A DNA stretch of 64,000 nt, from positions 930,001 through 994,000 of the forward strand of contig JAQOTA010000070.1 in assembly GCA_029532415.1 (NCBI GenBank). Direction: 5' to 3'. A model generated the notes under the pieces. The model saw only the letters and a program-made list of their open reading frames with translations, had not been told where the DNA came from and ran no database searches. Both the position numbers and the translations under genes were made by a program. Positions 23,601-35,158 of this stretch are shown piece by piece; position 1 is the first letter of the stretch; each line of letters starts with the position of its first letter. This DNA comes from Marasmius tenuissimus (taxonomy: Eukaryota > Basidiomycota > Agaricomycetes > Agaricales > Marasmiaceae).

Positions 23601-24332
23601 TTGTATACAAACTACCGACAAGACAATTGGTCCGAACATCTTCCACTCGCAGAATTTGTACTCAACTCCCACACGCACTCGGTCCACCATTTATCCCCCT
23701 TCGAACTCCTATATGGGTACTTGCCCCTTTTCAATATCCCAGTAGGACGACGATCCAGAATTCCAGAAGTCGAAAACCGCATCAACATTCTGCAGGAAGT
23801 ACGCCAGGATGCGGGAGCAGCTCTACACTTGACGAAGCGACACCAGAAGGAGGGATACGAGTGAGGAAAGAAGAAGGCACACCAGTTCAAGGTTGGGGAC
23901 TTTGTTTGGCTAGATGGATCGGACTTCAACCTGAAACTGTCGAGCAAGAAATTGGGCGATCAGAGCCTGGGCCCCTTCAAGATAGTACAGGAAGTGGGAG
24001 GTTTGGATTATCGGTTGGATTTGCCAGAAGAGCTGGGACGACACCACGCCATCTTCCACGTCGACAAACTCTACCCCTACAAGGGCAACCTGATTAACGG
24101 TCTACTACCTGAACCCCCGGAGCCAATCGAGATTGAGGGCGAGGACGAACCGGAGTATGAGGTGGACAAAATTCTTGACAGTCAGTACAGGTGGCACCGG
24201 TTGGAGTATAGAGTCAAGTGGAAAGGCGACCACCAAAACACATGGGAACCAGCACCGAACCTAAAGAACGCACCACGGAAGGTAAAGGAGTTCCACAAGA
24301 AACACCCAGCGGCAGCAGGACCAGCACCCTGA
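20640..24332 (+). pseudogene. pol of the gypsy chromovirus, interrupted by five TGA codons
   Basis: A single frame from about 20640 to the TGA at 24330. Protease (20780-21080) has MIDSRAT at the active site instead of the usual DSG/DTG. RT shows FVKKKDGKLRFVQDYR and YLDD at 21972-21983. RNase H follows at 22400-22760 (EVDASG, WDREMLAI, TDHSNL), then an HHCC zinc finger (GHPGLHGTL...CDSCARKK) and the integrase core with a final E in NGQTERANQE. A chromodomain (YEVDKILDS, YRVKWKG, TWEP) lies near 24150-24260. Stops at 22350, 22929, 23424, 23460 and 23862 are all TGA. At SD-GPQF the family codon is arginine (CGA to TGA). Confidence 0.9.
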
Positions 24333-24382
24333 GACAACTAAAGTGTAGTCATCGAGGACAATGAAGCATAGAAGGGGGGTAA

Positions 24383-24867
24383 TGTCATGAAGATGCCACT
24401 TTTCCCTCCACCATTTGCTCACATGATTATCACATGTTCTTTTCTCACGGTCACTTACTATACATCCTTATTTCTCACGATTCCCTTTCTTAACCCACCA
24501 TTGCACAGCTTTAACCCACATCGCACAGCCATCCCATTATCTCATATCAACTCATTCCTTATTCATCCTTGACTCATACTTACTCATACACAACTCATAG
24601 GTAGCCACTCCAACTCCAGCTCTGACTGTAGGATAGGTATATAAGCTAGCTAGTCTTCACCTGGTCCCTCATCTTGACCTCTTGTCGTTGGGACCAGGTG
24701 AGTAGTACAGTTTCCTTTTCTTTCCTTCTCTACAATAGATCTAACTTGTCGTTGGGACCAGCTTCTGCCTTATCTCTGTCTGAGTCGAGCCCACTGCTCC
24801 TCTCCAAGCCTGCTATCACCACTCTCTGCCTCTGCCGTCTCTGCTAGACGCTCAGCACTTCGTGACA
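24383..24867 (+). repeat. 3' LTR of the gypsy element
   Basis: 485 bp, preceded by a purine-rich GAAGGGGGGTAA tract and followed by the GTGAC target duplicate. About 99% identical to the 5' LTR. Confidence 0.92.
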
Positions 24868-24872
24868 GTGAC

Positions 24873-27040
24873 GCGGACAAGAGTCCTAGGAGTTAAGAAA
24901 AAGAACTTCTTTCGTGTTCAGGTGACAAGCCTGTTGCGTTGTGCCTCTCCGGTAGGTCTGGCTTTTTTTCCCTGTAATAGTACAGTCAATTTATCTTGAG
25001 CCGTGCGGGCAAGTCGTTGATCCTTCTTTGGAGCTTCACTCATAGACCATATTTGTTCCTCCGGCCTTGCGAAGCGGCATATTCCAGCCTCAGAGACTCT
25101 GGCTTGTGGATTAAGCGCTCTTTTACCCCCTGTAATGCGGATGAGAATCGTTGACTGATCTTTTTCAGCAGGCAGAGACACCCATACGCGGCACCGACGA
25201 GCCAGTAATTCGCCTCGAATTCCTTATTCCAAGTGAGCGCTGAGCACCGGGTTGAGTCGAGCTTGATGGTGTTGGGTCATGACTAGCGAAAGAGCGTGTT
25301 ATTTCGTGAATCCAGGGTTACTATCAGTCTATCGACGTTATCATCCCGTACACTACTTACGAATTGCCTTGTAATGGATTAACATGAACTCGAATTCAGG
25401 CTGAGCGATTCTTGAGGTGTTCACTGTTCACTAAGGGCTCCGGAAGGATTTAGATATGAGATATTATCGAGCAACGGGCCTGTGGAGATCATAAACGTTG
25501 AGGGCAGCTGAAATCGAAATTAAATTGAAACTCCGCAGTGCGAACTGTTCCGACTCGACGACACTGACCTCCACATTGCGTATCATGCTCTTTGTCTCAC
25601 ATGCACATTTCCTTGCTAATACTTCACGTCCTATAATTAGGGATTTTTCAAGGACCCTACCGGTAGTGTTCAGGCATCAAGAGAGGATGCACTGATACAG
25701 ATTTAGCTCTCAGCCAATTCACATTCGCGTCGCCGTCCGATTCTTGATCAAGCAGTATGCACCTGGAACTCAGTTGGGAATGTCGCTCATTCTTCGGGTT
25801 TTTGTCTCACTTTACAATTTACTATCCACAGGCTTTGATGCTAAATAAAATCTGCAGAACAAATTCACATTCGCCTTATTTTCTTCATTTCGAAGCTACT
25901 TTCCTTCAATCGCGAGGGACAACACAACCCTTTTCGACCCAAGAATGAAGAGTATGGCACGGCTTTGGCCCTGGGAATGTGACCAACCCAACTGGGGGCC
26001 TGAAGTCGTCTAAGAAGGGATGTTTCAGGTCGGTTTCATGTGTAACAAGTCCATTATCGCACAAATTTGACATGGCTGAGCCTAGAGACATTACCTCGCT
26101 CGTCTGGTTTAACTTTTGCCTTCACTCGTACCACTCTCTTCGTGTGACCAGGCTACGGCAGCATCGTGCTTGGACAATACTTCAGGCGGACAACACGGAG
26201 TACCAGTACCCACCTCAAATCCAGAAGGCCCTAGGGAACTCTGATGCCGTCTGATTTTACAGTGTCTCCCCGATTGAAAGATGTGACTATCTACGATACA
26301 CCTTGCATATGCTCACTCTAACCATGATTTCAGGCCGTGATTGTGATCCTCGCGATAGGCCTTACCCCGCCAGTGCTGCACTGGCATATCCCACCCCGTT
26401 CTACCCTTTCGACAGCCACAACGGTCATGACCTTTGCGGTGAGAAAAAGGAAGTAGAATTCGGCTTCAACAGCTTTTCAGCACTGTTCACACATCTTACC
26501 TCTCATACCATTATTCTCCCCTTCGCCGACTCCAACCCGAGCCGTATACAACATGAATTTTTAACATAAAAATCGAGATGGCTTAATGCACCGAAAGTAT
26601 AATGAATACACATCCACACACTCCGTTCTGCCCTTCACCTCGATCTGTCAGAAGGCTGAGCAGGTAGGAAGAATTCCCGTTCTTCCCATATGTTCGCTAG
26701 AAGACAGGCCCCCGATAATCATTACCTCAACCACACTTGCTTACGAACCTCGATCAGCAATGTTCATACGTCTCCCGTGGCAGTTAATGAACATCCACAG
26801 ACTCCCGTTCTACCCTTGGCTTCATTTAACTTCTGCTTGGCGAGCGCCGGTACTGTAATTGCAAAAGCGTTGTCTCAAAGGTGAGATATACTGATTTCTT
26901 TAGGCCAAGACATTGCTCAGTGGCTCGCCACTGACGAGGGGGCTCCAATAACAGCACAGATTGGTGGAGCAGCCGCAGTGAGGCTCCTTGCGAGACCGTT
27001 TTTTCAATGAATACGACGCCTTGCCATAGTCGGCGAGAAA
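24873..27040. other. Right flank of the gypsy element and 5' flank of SSCP-6
   Basis: No gene is supported between 24873 and 26300; short open frames only. From about 26668 the sequence matches the 5' flank of SSCP-5 in inverted orientation, including a CCGTTCTTCCC word and a 64-codon open frame at 26690-26884 that differs from 11756-11950 at only a few positions. I read this as promoter-region identity, not a coding gene. Confidence 0.4.
26320..26385 (+). promoter_or_regulatory. Divergent copy of the SSCP upstream module (SSCP-6)
   Basis: It shows ATTTCAGGCCGTGATTGTGA and CCTTACCCCGCCAGTGCTGC, about 760-820 bp upstream of the SSCP-6 start. It is the most diverged of the eight copies. Confidence 0.4.
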
Positions 27041-27142
27041 ATCGTATAAAAGCTGGTACGACTCATGACTAGCATCCCAGAAACTCAGAGCCTCATTTAC
27101 CCTACTCACTTACAACCAACAACACTCTTACTCTCGGACAAT

Positions 27143-27467
27143 ATGCGTGTCTCTTTCGCTATCGTTGCAATTGTTGCCTCTCTCGTTGGCTCTGCCGTTG
27201 CTGGTAAGTATCAACACTCGCCCGGATAACCGAAACCATTGACCATGTTGAACATTAGGTGGTCCCATTTCGTGCACCAAGAACAAGAACGGATCCGGAG
27301 GCACCAACTACCAGGTGACAAAGGACTGCTGCGCCGCTGTCAAACACAAGGCATACTTCAACGAGCTTGAGAAGAGATGCATGGGCTATGGAGGTCCGGC
27401 AGACAATGCCGTCGACACGGGGAAGATGGTCAAGTGCTGCAACAGCCGCGGTGCTGGTAGCGACTAA
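27143..27467 (+). CDS. SSCP-6: small secreted cysteine-rich protein
   Basis: CDS is 27143-27203 plus 27259-27467, giving 89 residues. The product is the same as SSCP-5 except at one or two positions (for example ELEKRC against EVEKRC). Signal peptide MRVSFAIVAIVASLVGSAVA; six cysteines; TAA stop. The intron is 55 bp. A TATAAAA box at 27045-27051 and the leader CAGAAACTCAGAGCCTC match SSCP-5. The 3' flank is unlike that of SSCP-5 beyond general family similarity. A CCTACAAGCGCCTACAG word at about 27770 is the family's 3' repeat. Confidence 0.87.
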
Positions 27468-28429
27468 GCCCAGAGTGAGTAATGGCTCGCTCGGCTTCGT
27501 TCAGATAGATTTTGATGCTGATATACGTTTCTCGTGTTTAGTATGCTCTTATAATGGATCTCCCTATCAATGACCATTCATGCTCTTTGTACTCATAAAT
27601 AAACATACTACAAGAGTGTAAGATAACACCACTTTGGAGTAGGATACTTTATTTTCACCTCGAGTACGATAATTCATCAACATTTACCCACATCACGGTG
27701 ACTCAGTTGAGTCTGACACTATGAGCTTTAACCACAGTACATTGTCAGGTGCTCGCGAAATCGGCACCGCCTACAAGCGCCTACAGACACTCCGACCCAC
27801 GAGGTTTCGAATCATCCCGTTCTTTTGGACATGCTTACTCGGGGATACGGTGCCTATCTCTTATTAGAACTTTCGGCTCTGGCTACATACTAGCTACGGT
27901 TTACTTTACACGTAGCAGAATACGATATGCGCTCGGAACTTTGAAGATATGTCGCCCGCAGATAGGATTGAAGGTTAAAGTGTTGACAAATCCCCTCCCG
28001 AAGTTTGTCCTGAGCTACTACAGCCCCAGATCCTTTTCGCCAGTCTCATCATAACTTATTACTCACGACCTCTGCCGTGAGGAAAGACAAAAGTCTAATT
28101 GCATTAGGACCGTGGTTTCCGTTTCAACCACAAACTTAGAATAGACTGGCGTAGATTTTTGAATATAAATCAGATAACTAGAGCCGGTTACTGAGTACTC
28201 GGGTGATTTAGGTAGTGAGTCCTTCGATCAAGATTCGACGCAACTACGACGCAGATCTACAAACACATGCCTGGTTAATGGGTGTCACAGTTTTGCAGCT
28301 GAGACGAGACGTTCTGTAAGATCGATTGCATATGCTACGGATACATACATCATTTGGGAAGTATAAATAAAGCGTTATCAACACAATCCTAGTTGGATGC
28401 TTTGAGGTACAGATGTTGAGAATATGTGT
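27468..28429. other. 3' flank of SSCP-6, no supported gene
   Basis: It holds a downstream word GTACTCATAAATAAACATAC like that of SSCP-4, and the family 3' repeat word at about 27760. I see nothing else. Confidence 0.35.
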
Positions 28430-29909
28430 TCAAACAACCTCCCCACCACGGGGCTGAGTTTGATCGTCCTTTATGGGATCATCTCCTCCACGCGTGGTCG
28501 CCTTGCGGACGTACCCTTCATTCTTAGTGTCGAGCTTACACGACAAAGAGACTTCTAAGTATGAGGCACCATCAAGTGAGTCAAGAATGAACTTTACCTC
28601 TAGATCAACTTCGGTCGTCCGACTGTAGGTTTCTGTTCTTTCAGGCATTGACACATGGAAGCTGAGGGCACTCGGCCTAATCGGATCCCTCGAGAAGTTG
28701 ATCTCATTGCACTCCGCGAAGCCGGTCAGGTGTCTGACGGTTCTACATGCTGCAATCTGAATACGGGGGCTTTAATTCGATTGATTTGATTGAAAAGCAT
28801 GTAGCGAGTGCCTACCGAAGTGACTATTACGGATGGAACCCACCCAGCAAGGGTGACGACGGGATTGAGATCCAGGGTACTGAATATCTAGAAGAGACAG
28901 GGGTCAACGTGGCAAACCGCGAACAGGAAGCGCCAACTTACAACAGCTATCAAGGAGACAGCAAAACTGTGAACATGGGAGCCATCTTTGGTCATTACAG
29001 TACAAACATGCGGGCATTTGAGAAGGAGGTACTCACGCCAGGATGAAATACAACAATCCATCTATCAGTAGGATGTTGATCAGTCTGGTACTGTTATCGA
29101 GCCGTATGCCGGTTTTGCTGGCCATGAGACACAGAATCATGAGGTCAAGTATCATTGCATAGATGAACACCCCCATCACGTAGGGCTTGTCCGCAATGGT
29201 TATAACACAGCCTATACCGTCCTCCCACCGTGCCCCAAAGATGAAGATATCGCGTAAAAGAACACCCCAGTAGCCCGACATGATAAATGTTAGTCCGATG
29301 ACAACGTAGAGGTTATGCTTCCAAACTACCATGCTAGAGGAATGGACTGAGAAACAGTCAAAGGACGGGAAATAAGATGCACACTCACACCCGCATTGAG
29401 AGCATGACATTCGCCGTCCCAATGCTGAGATGACCCAGTGTCTGTACCACAGTCCACAAGATGTTGCATTGAGAGTCGGAGTGCCTACGTGGAACAAGAG
29501 AAATGAGCTGTTAACTAAAACCCTAGCCTCATACAGTTTACCCTTGGACGCTAAGCACAAATCCACTGTGTGTACTGAGCTTTCAAAAAGAGATGGTTCT
29601 GGCGTTGGCTCGAACTTACTACATGATCATCCCAACGAGAGTAGCGTAGCGATTGACAAAATAAACGATCTGGTTCGAACACTGTTAGATGAAATATAGT
29701 AAAGTGAGCATAGTTACTCTTACAAATGGCCACTTGAATTTCTGTCTTCGGACGATAACTTTGTAGTCGAAGCCGAGAGAAATAAACCATTCCCATCTAA
29801 GTATGTATTCCAGAAAGACTGAAAGGAGTGATAAGCCCACGTCTGAGCTTACCCGTAGAGCCCGATAAGCATATAGATAAATTTCTCGAATGACGCTGGA
29901 CAAAGGCAT
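28430..29909 (-). CDS. Multi-pass (about seven TM) membrane protein of a basidiomycete family of unknown function
   Basis: The likely start is the ATG at 29909-29907. Exons are separated by ~50-bp introns; one clear donor is at about 29034 (GCG|GTGAGT after LLYFILA). The protein shows FLEYILRWEWFISLGFDY, KWPF, then a run of hydrophobic segments (KHNLYVVIGLTFIMSGYWG, then VFIYAMILDLMILCLMAS, then LINILLIDGLLYFILA). The last TM ends with a CRTVRHL word near 28740. A hydrophilic tail of about 100 residues ends at 28430. The order matches an integral-membrane family I know from basidiomycete genomes without a named function. Exact exons are uncertain, and I cannot exclude a lesion at the weakly defined splice sites between 28750 and 29030. 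Confidence 0.6.
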
Positions 29910-30850
29910 GGTTAGAATAACAATCTTCCTTCTCGTGAAACACAGGGATTTCACGTACCGGCGTTGCTCCTTATCTCGCCTGTGGGGTTCTCTCCAAACA
30001 CCATAATTTAGAAGCTAAAAGAGAGCGCAGCGAATCGGAAGTTCATTCAGTCCCAGCATTTATATACCTCCCAGAAGTTAGGCCCGTGAACCTTCTGATC
30101 TCTTGAGCCCCTATGGTCTAAGGTCCAGTCAAATACAGGATCATCCTTGGAGATGCGAACAGGTGGGCAGCACGGAAATCAAACGGAAACAGAGTCTTTG
30201 TTTAATGTATTTGCCCGGATGAACCCGCATCCTTCATTGTGCCGCCCATGTTCGCAGCTTGCGGGACCAGAAATGGCAATGATAAGAGCACGATCGAGTC
30301 CCCTCACAAGTCTTATGCAGTACTCCGGCGGTTGATCACACTGATCAAAGCTGGACTAAACATTCGGCCAAGCTTTCGATGGCCTGAGAAAGAGTGCACA
30401 TGGGGTATGATTCGACTATAGTTTGGAAAGAGATCAGTCAATCAGGAAAACCACACGGTCGCGATTCAACGAATGCCATTTACATCAGATTCTGCACCAC
30501 TTGGATGTGACTGTGCCGGCGGTGCACAATCTGGATTCTACTAGTAGTGGCTGTGGAGCCGGTGAAATTTCAGGAAATCGGATGCTGAAATCAGTCAGGT
30601 GGTCGGTGTGTACAGCAAAAGCCAAGTGATCATGGCTCACATCACATTCGGGGTACAGGAGTTGTACAGGAGGGCTATAAGTATAATTGTATCTACACCG
30701 GTTTCATTGATCAACAACGAAGATCATTGACCATCACACGCGAAATAGGAGAGGGCACCAAAACACAACTAAACCTTGCCACAAGTTTTTTGGACGCTGT
30801 CCTGGCCTGAACTGGGGACAGTGAAACTGTCATCGATGGGTATTTTTACG
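29910..30850. other. Intergenic region, no supported gene
   Basis: Only short open frames without recognisable content. The right flank of the seven-TM gene includes its probable promoter near 29950-30100. Confidence 0.3.
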
Positions 30851-30904
30851 TACGATGGTGGGTTCAGGTCAAGTTGTCAGCGCTGCCATCAGTAGGCACC
30901 AATT

Positions 30905-31290
30905 CTCTTGGCGAGGAACCATCACCAGCGGACGCATCAATATCGACTTTTCCGACGTGTTGACCTTGTTTTGCTCGTTCTCTTGGGACATGTGGACTCA
31001 TTTGCCGTCTCTCGGGTTGAAGGTCAGTTCATCGCTATTGTCTGCTGCCATCACTTCCTCCCCGAAGCTCACCGCCCTACACAGGGGTTATGTTGTTAAC
31101 TAATCATAGTGAATGTCTCTTCCGCTCCTACCGTCATCCTCCAGGGTCTACCAGACGACATTCTCGCCCATAGTTCTATCAAGTTTCATCAACCCCTCGA
31201 TCATGAATCACAAATATTCTCTAATTCTGGTAAACGGATCATCATTCTCGGCGCTCGCTCTTTCAAAACTGCCAATTATCTACATTAATG
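30905..31290 (+). pseudogene. Fragment of an unrecognised gene, possibly with a signal peptide
   Basis: The plus strand reads FRRVDLVLLVLLGHVDSFAV (hydrophobic leader-like), a possible 5' splice site after SRVE (GTCAGT near 31021), an acceptor ATCATAG near 31108, then NVSSAPTVILQGLPDDILAH and GKRIIILGARSFKTANYL. No ATG is found in frame at the leader. The family is unknown to me. It could be a decayed secreted protein gene. Confidence 0.3.
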
Positions 31291-31540
31291 CTGGGAACAC
31301 GGATGCTCTCCAAGTCACGGCCCTACAGTACAACCGCAATGAGGATAAGTCTGGTGCCTTGAAAAGCAAACCAGAAACACATGGAAATTAGACTGCCGTT
31401 GGTCGTCGTCAGAATCAAGATGTCGGAAGCGGGTAGCGCACACAAGTATTGTGATAACTGACGTCATTTCTTGGAGGCAAATTGGATGCCCTTGACGGTG
31501 TTCAAGGGGATTTAGTGGGCGTTAACTGTGAACAATCAAT

Positions 31541-32238
31541 TCAGCGGCCAGCCTTGGCCAACGCCACCTCCCGAATGATATTATACATTGATTGAAGAAT
31601 GGGGCAAATCGTGCCTCTCGTCGAGTTTTTGCAAGGAGATTTGGATGGAAGCTGGCAGGTACGTACACGATACTTGCAAGGTTCTATATCCAGCCCTCTG
31701 AGACTCTCGTAGTACGACACCCCGAGGCCAATCAGATATCTGTATCGCTCAATTGTCATGGTCGGTGTAACCATAAGCTCATCCTTGGCCACGACACGTG
31801 TTCGCGGTCCTGACCCAGGGGATTTCTCATGTCAAACACCACTGCGATTATCAACATGCAATCCAGTATTGTCTCCCTGCCACCCGACCATGGCCTGAAG
31901 GCTGTCGTCACAGCCGAGAGCAAGAATTTGTACCACTCGGACTAAGGCTGGGCGATCTTTGCTCAACTCCCTTTCTCCTAAAGGATTCTTACTGTCTCTG
32001 GACCCTATGTACCCTCAATACTTCGGCATACAGTTGATGCATCAAGCGGGATGGATTCCGTTGTTATCCTCCATTCTATAACACTCCCAGTCTTATCAGC
32101 ATATCTGCCCCTGAAAAACCTTGCCATACCTCCGCCACATTGAGCGAAGTGGTGCGGCTGACATGGACCTTTACCCGAATAGAAACGGCTGTCATTGATG
32201 TGTCGTTGGCCTTCTGATGCGCTTTCATACCTGCTCAT
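31541..32238 (-). pseudogene. Weak coding remnant of unknown family
   Basis: The minus strand holds an 83-codon open frame (31541-31792) with protein-like composition (TPTMTIERYRYLIGLGVSYY). Upstream there is a second open frame at 32005-32238 and stretches that could be exons between them. I recognise no domain. Confidence 0.28.
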
Positions 32239-32498
32239 CTCTCATTATCTTTCTCATGGCGCCGTGTCGATCCTCGTGCATCGTATGGATGGAACCCGAT
32301 TTATGAAGTTCCTTTGGGAGCCCTGGGCATCGATCGGTGCTAAAGCAATCACATTTTCAATGTTGTGAGCCTTCAAGCTTCAAAGTTCACCCTGCCCAGA
32401 ACCGAGTCTCCGAAACCCTTACCCTTACGAGAACGTCAAGGGGCGTATAAAACTCTCGTGAGCCTCACTGTTGCTCGATTACAGACACCTTCCTCACC

Positions 32499-34528
32499 AT
32501 GACAATCCCCACAGGAATTTCTCATATCGATGCTCTACTGGAGCTCATCCACTCTGCTACGCATGATGCAGTGGCAGAATATCGTAAAACTGGGTGTGGT
32601 GTGCCATCCCCCGATGACTCCTCGCCTCACCCTCTTGATTCTGCTTCCGATGCTTTGGTGTTGAAGAAGGCCATTCGGGTGCTAGAAGGCGCTTGTGAAC
32701 GCCTCTGCACGACACTGGCTCAACCGATGCACACGGTTGCTAATGTGAGTTTTGTCTCTCGAAAACAGAAACTCTGTGTCGTTGCTATCGTAACTGAGAC
32801 CTGGTCTTCAGCGAAGCATGCCTTACGAAGCCCCGTGTATGAGGCTCGTTGTCGAGAGGAAAATACCCGACTTGCTGGAAGGTGCCCCCGAAGGCTTACA
32901 TATCGAAAGCATTGCGGCAAAAACTTCACTCGATGCTCGTAAACTCAGACAGGTTTTGCGTCTCCTTTCCACTCGGGGATGTTTCCAGGAAGGTGCGACA
33001 TAGCTTTGTTGCCCTGGCTCGCTGTCTCAAGAACTCATGAGAAACTTCTCTCCTTCGTTGAATAGTGGCGGAAGATGTTTTCACGAATAACCGACTGTCT
33101 TTGACGTTGCTTTCGTCGAATCCTGTGTCGGCATCTGTCTTGTTGTTCACCGGAGAGTGCTTGAAGGCCAACAACTTTATTCCTGAGGCATTCACCGATC
33201 CGGAATATGGGACAAGTACTGCTGTCAACAAGACAGCCTTCTCGTATTCGGTTCGAGGAGAGATGGAGAATCTCGGGTTATTTGATTGGTACCAAGTACA
33301 CGTAGGTCAAACCATCTCAGCCTCATCCGTCATAGGATGACACTGGTTATCTGTCTATTCCATCATACAAGCCGGAGGTGGGACAGGTATGTACATTTGT
33401 CTTATCTTGGTCCCCCAACAAACGTTTGGACTGATTGTGGCGCTGGTAGCGTTTCAATACGGCCATGATAGGATTAAGTGCAATCATGGGGGCGCCGGCG
33501 GTCGTGAATAGTCAGTCCATCTATACTCACTCGGATACATGCATGAGGCCTAACCGTTTTTATCCCAGAATTCCCGTGGGCGACGATGCCTCAAGGTACG
33601 ACCCTTTGTGATATCGGATCTGGCGTTGGGACCGTACCTCTCGCGATCGCCAAGGTGCATCCACACCTATCTATAACCCTTCAGGACCTTCCTGAGCCGT
33701 TAGATCAAGCAAAGCGTGTATGTAGCATTGACCATACATACATATTCTAATGCTAATGCTCACAACTCTTTAGCTATGGGCCACTGAGCTTCCAGAGGCG
33801 TCAGACACCGGACGTGTCAAGTTCGTACCCATAAACTTTTTGCAGCAAGCGCCTGTTGCGGGTCAAGACATTTACTATGTTCGCCGCACACTCCTTTTCG
33901 CGGAATAATTACACAGGATTTGATCTCTTCTACCATTCGCAGATGAAGCATATCATACACGATTGGCCGGACTCGGAAGCTATCACTATCCTCCGGAATG
34001 TGGCAAACGCTATGACATCGCAAAGCCGTTGTTTCATCCGTCGGTCAACTCCTGAAAGTCTCAAGATCCACAGCTTATTTTCTTCGCAGACGATGTTGCC
34101 TTGCAACATGTCTACTCGGGAACCAACCCTATCAACTCGACCGTTATTGGGCTCGAAAGAGTATATTCTATTCTCGTTCTATCGCGTGGGTCTGTTGACT
34201 CGCCCTCGTAAATACAGGCACCCACGCCGTTACTTCCCAACTACGGAACCGGGAACGTTCGGCATTATAATCTGAACATAGTGAGTAAGATTCTTCTCTG
34301 GTAACCGCCGGCATACTGATAGGCTTGTAGAACATGGTGGCATTGTTCAACAGCCAGGAAAGAACATGCGAGGAGTATGCAGCGCTTGGGTTAGTCCATG
34401 ATTGATCAGCATCAGATTCCAGAGTCTGAATGCGTCTATTTGAACTTTCTAGAGCGGAAGTTGGTCTCAAACTTGTCAAAGCTTGGGACTTCGCAGAAAC
34501 GTATATGCTCGAGTTCCGTTTGATTTAA
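32499..34528 (+). CDS. SAM-dependent O-methyltransferase (fungal, COMT-like)
   Basis: Exons I can place: 32499-32741, 32812-32992, 33066-33295, 33336-33386, 33450-33510, 33569-33717, 33774-33880 (donor GTTCGC after GQDIYY), then MKHIIHDWP from 33942, and three short 3' exons ending with TAA at 34526. The N-terminal part is a winged-helix dimerisation region (ESIAAKTSLDARKLRQVLRL). The SAM site reads LCDIGSGVGTVPLAIAKVHP, followed by LQDLPEPLDQA. The catalytic region has MKHIIHDWPD with the usual histidine and aspartate. The C-terminus reads LLPNYG, NSQERTCEEY and GLKLVKAWDF. The family methylates hydroxyl groups of small phenolics or polyketides. The splice near 34024 is not clear, so a lesion there is possible. 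Confidence 0.75.
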
Positions 34529-35158
34529 TGTTACTATATCTTTCTTGAATCCCAAACGCTTGTATTCTGTAGTATCTTCAAGTTGGGAAAGGTTTAGAAC
34601 TTAGCGGCTCTTTCTGTGCGGCGTCTTGGTATGACTCTCAAACCGGTACGACAGAGATGCTCCCCAATAGTCTTGCGACCTGACTAATACAGGCGCAACA
34701 TGTGGTGTCTGGGTATCTTCGTCCAGTTTATTATGCATCGCACGTTTTCCGCTTGTGGTTGGACTCTGGAGTACATCGTACAAAATTGGTTTAGATTCTT
34801 TCAGATTCCACAACCGAAGTACGTGTAATATAGGCTATGCAATCGACTGCCGCGCCGGTCCGAAGCAACACGGGGCTGTGCAGTGTGAATTGCCGAATCA
34901 GTTTGAACGTGCCTTAAGGCGTGCACCCACAAGTATCCACATTGCCACAAGCACGGACATTCGGGGCTATGAAAGGCGTGGAAATGGGTTCGGATCGTCA
35001 CAATTGCTTTTTCAGTGGCTAAAGTGGGCGTCAAGTGTCAGAAGGAGGGGGGAAAGGCATGGAATTAGAAGACATCATCGCAGATATTACTCTAATTCTA
35101 ACTTCATAGGGAAGGCTTGAGCTCTAATGCTCTAATGGATCACAAAAGAGCGACAATC
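34529..35158. other. Intergenic region between convergent O-methyltransferase and laccase genes
   Basis: No gene is supported. A CACCCACAAGTATCCACATTGC word at 34923 resembles the SSCP 3' repeat word but has no SSCP gene nearby. Confidence 0.3.

Larger units (their letters stand above)
12235..24872 (+). mobile_element. Ty3/gypsy chromovirus, inactivated and carrying nested insertions
   Basis: Two 485-bp LTRs (12240-12724 and 24383-24867) start TGTCA and end TGACA and are flanked by the 5-bp duplication GTGAC (12235-12239, 24868-24872). Gag-pol order is capsid, two zinc knuckles, protease, RT with YLDD, RNase H, zinc-binding integrase and a C-terminal chromodomain, which marks a chromovirus. 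A polypurine tract (AGAAGGGGGGTAA) abuts the 3' LTR. A 380-bp solo LTR interrupts gag and a copia element lies between gag and pol. The LTRs differ at 5 of 485 sites by my reading. In-frame stops in gag and pol make it non-autonomous. Confidence 0.93.

Noticed and set aside
24387..24572. Open frame inside the gypsy LTRs (also at 12181-12429)
   Set aside because: The same frame in both LTRs is explained by the LTR copies; LTRs of this class do not encode proteins.
26690..27109. Open frames in the SSCP-5 and SSCP-6 promoters, nearly identical in both
   Set aside because: Identity follows from the duplicated promoter. The frames run across the TATA box and leader, so a coding role is unlikely.
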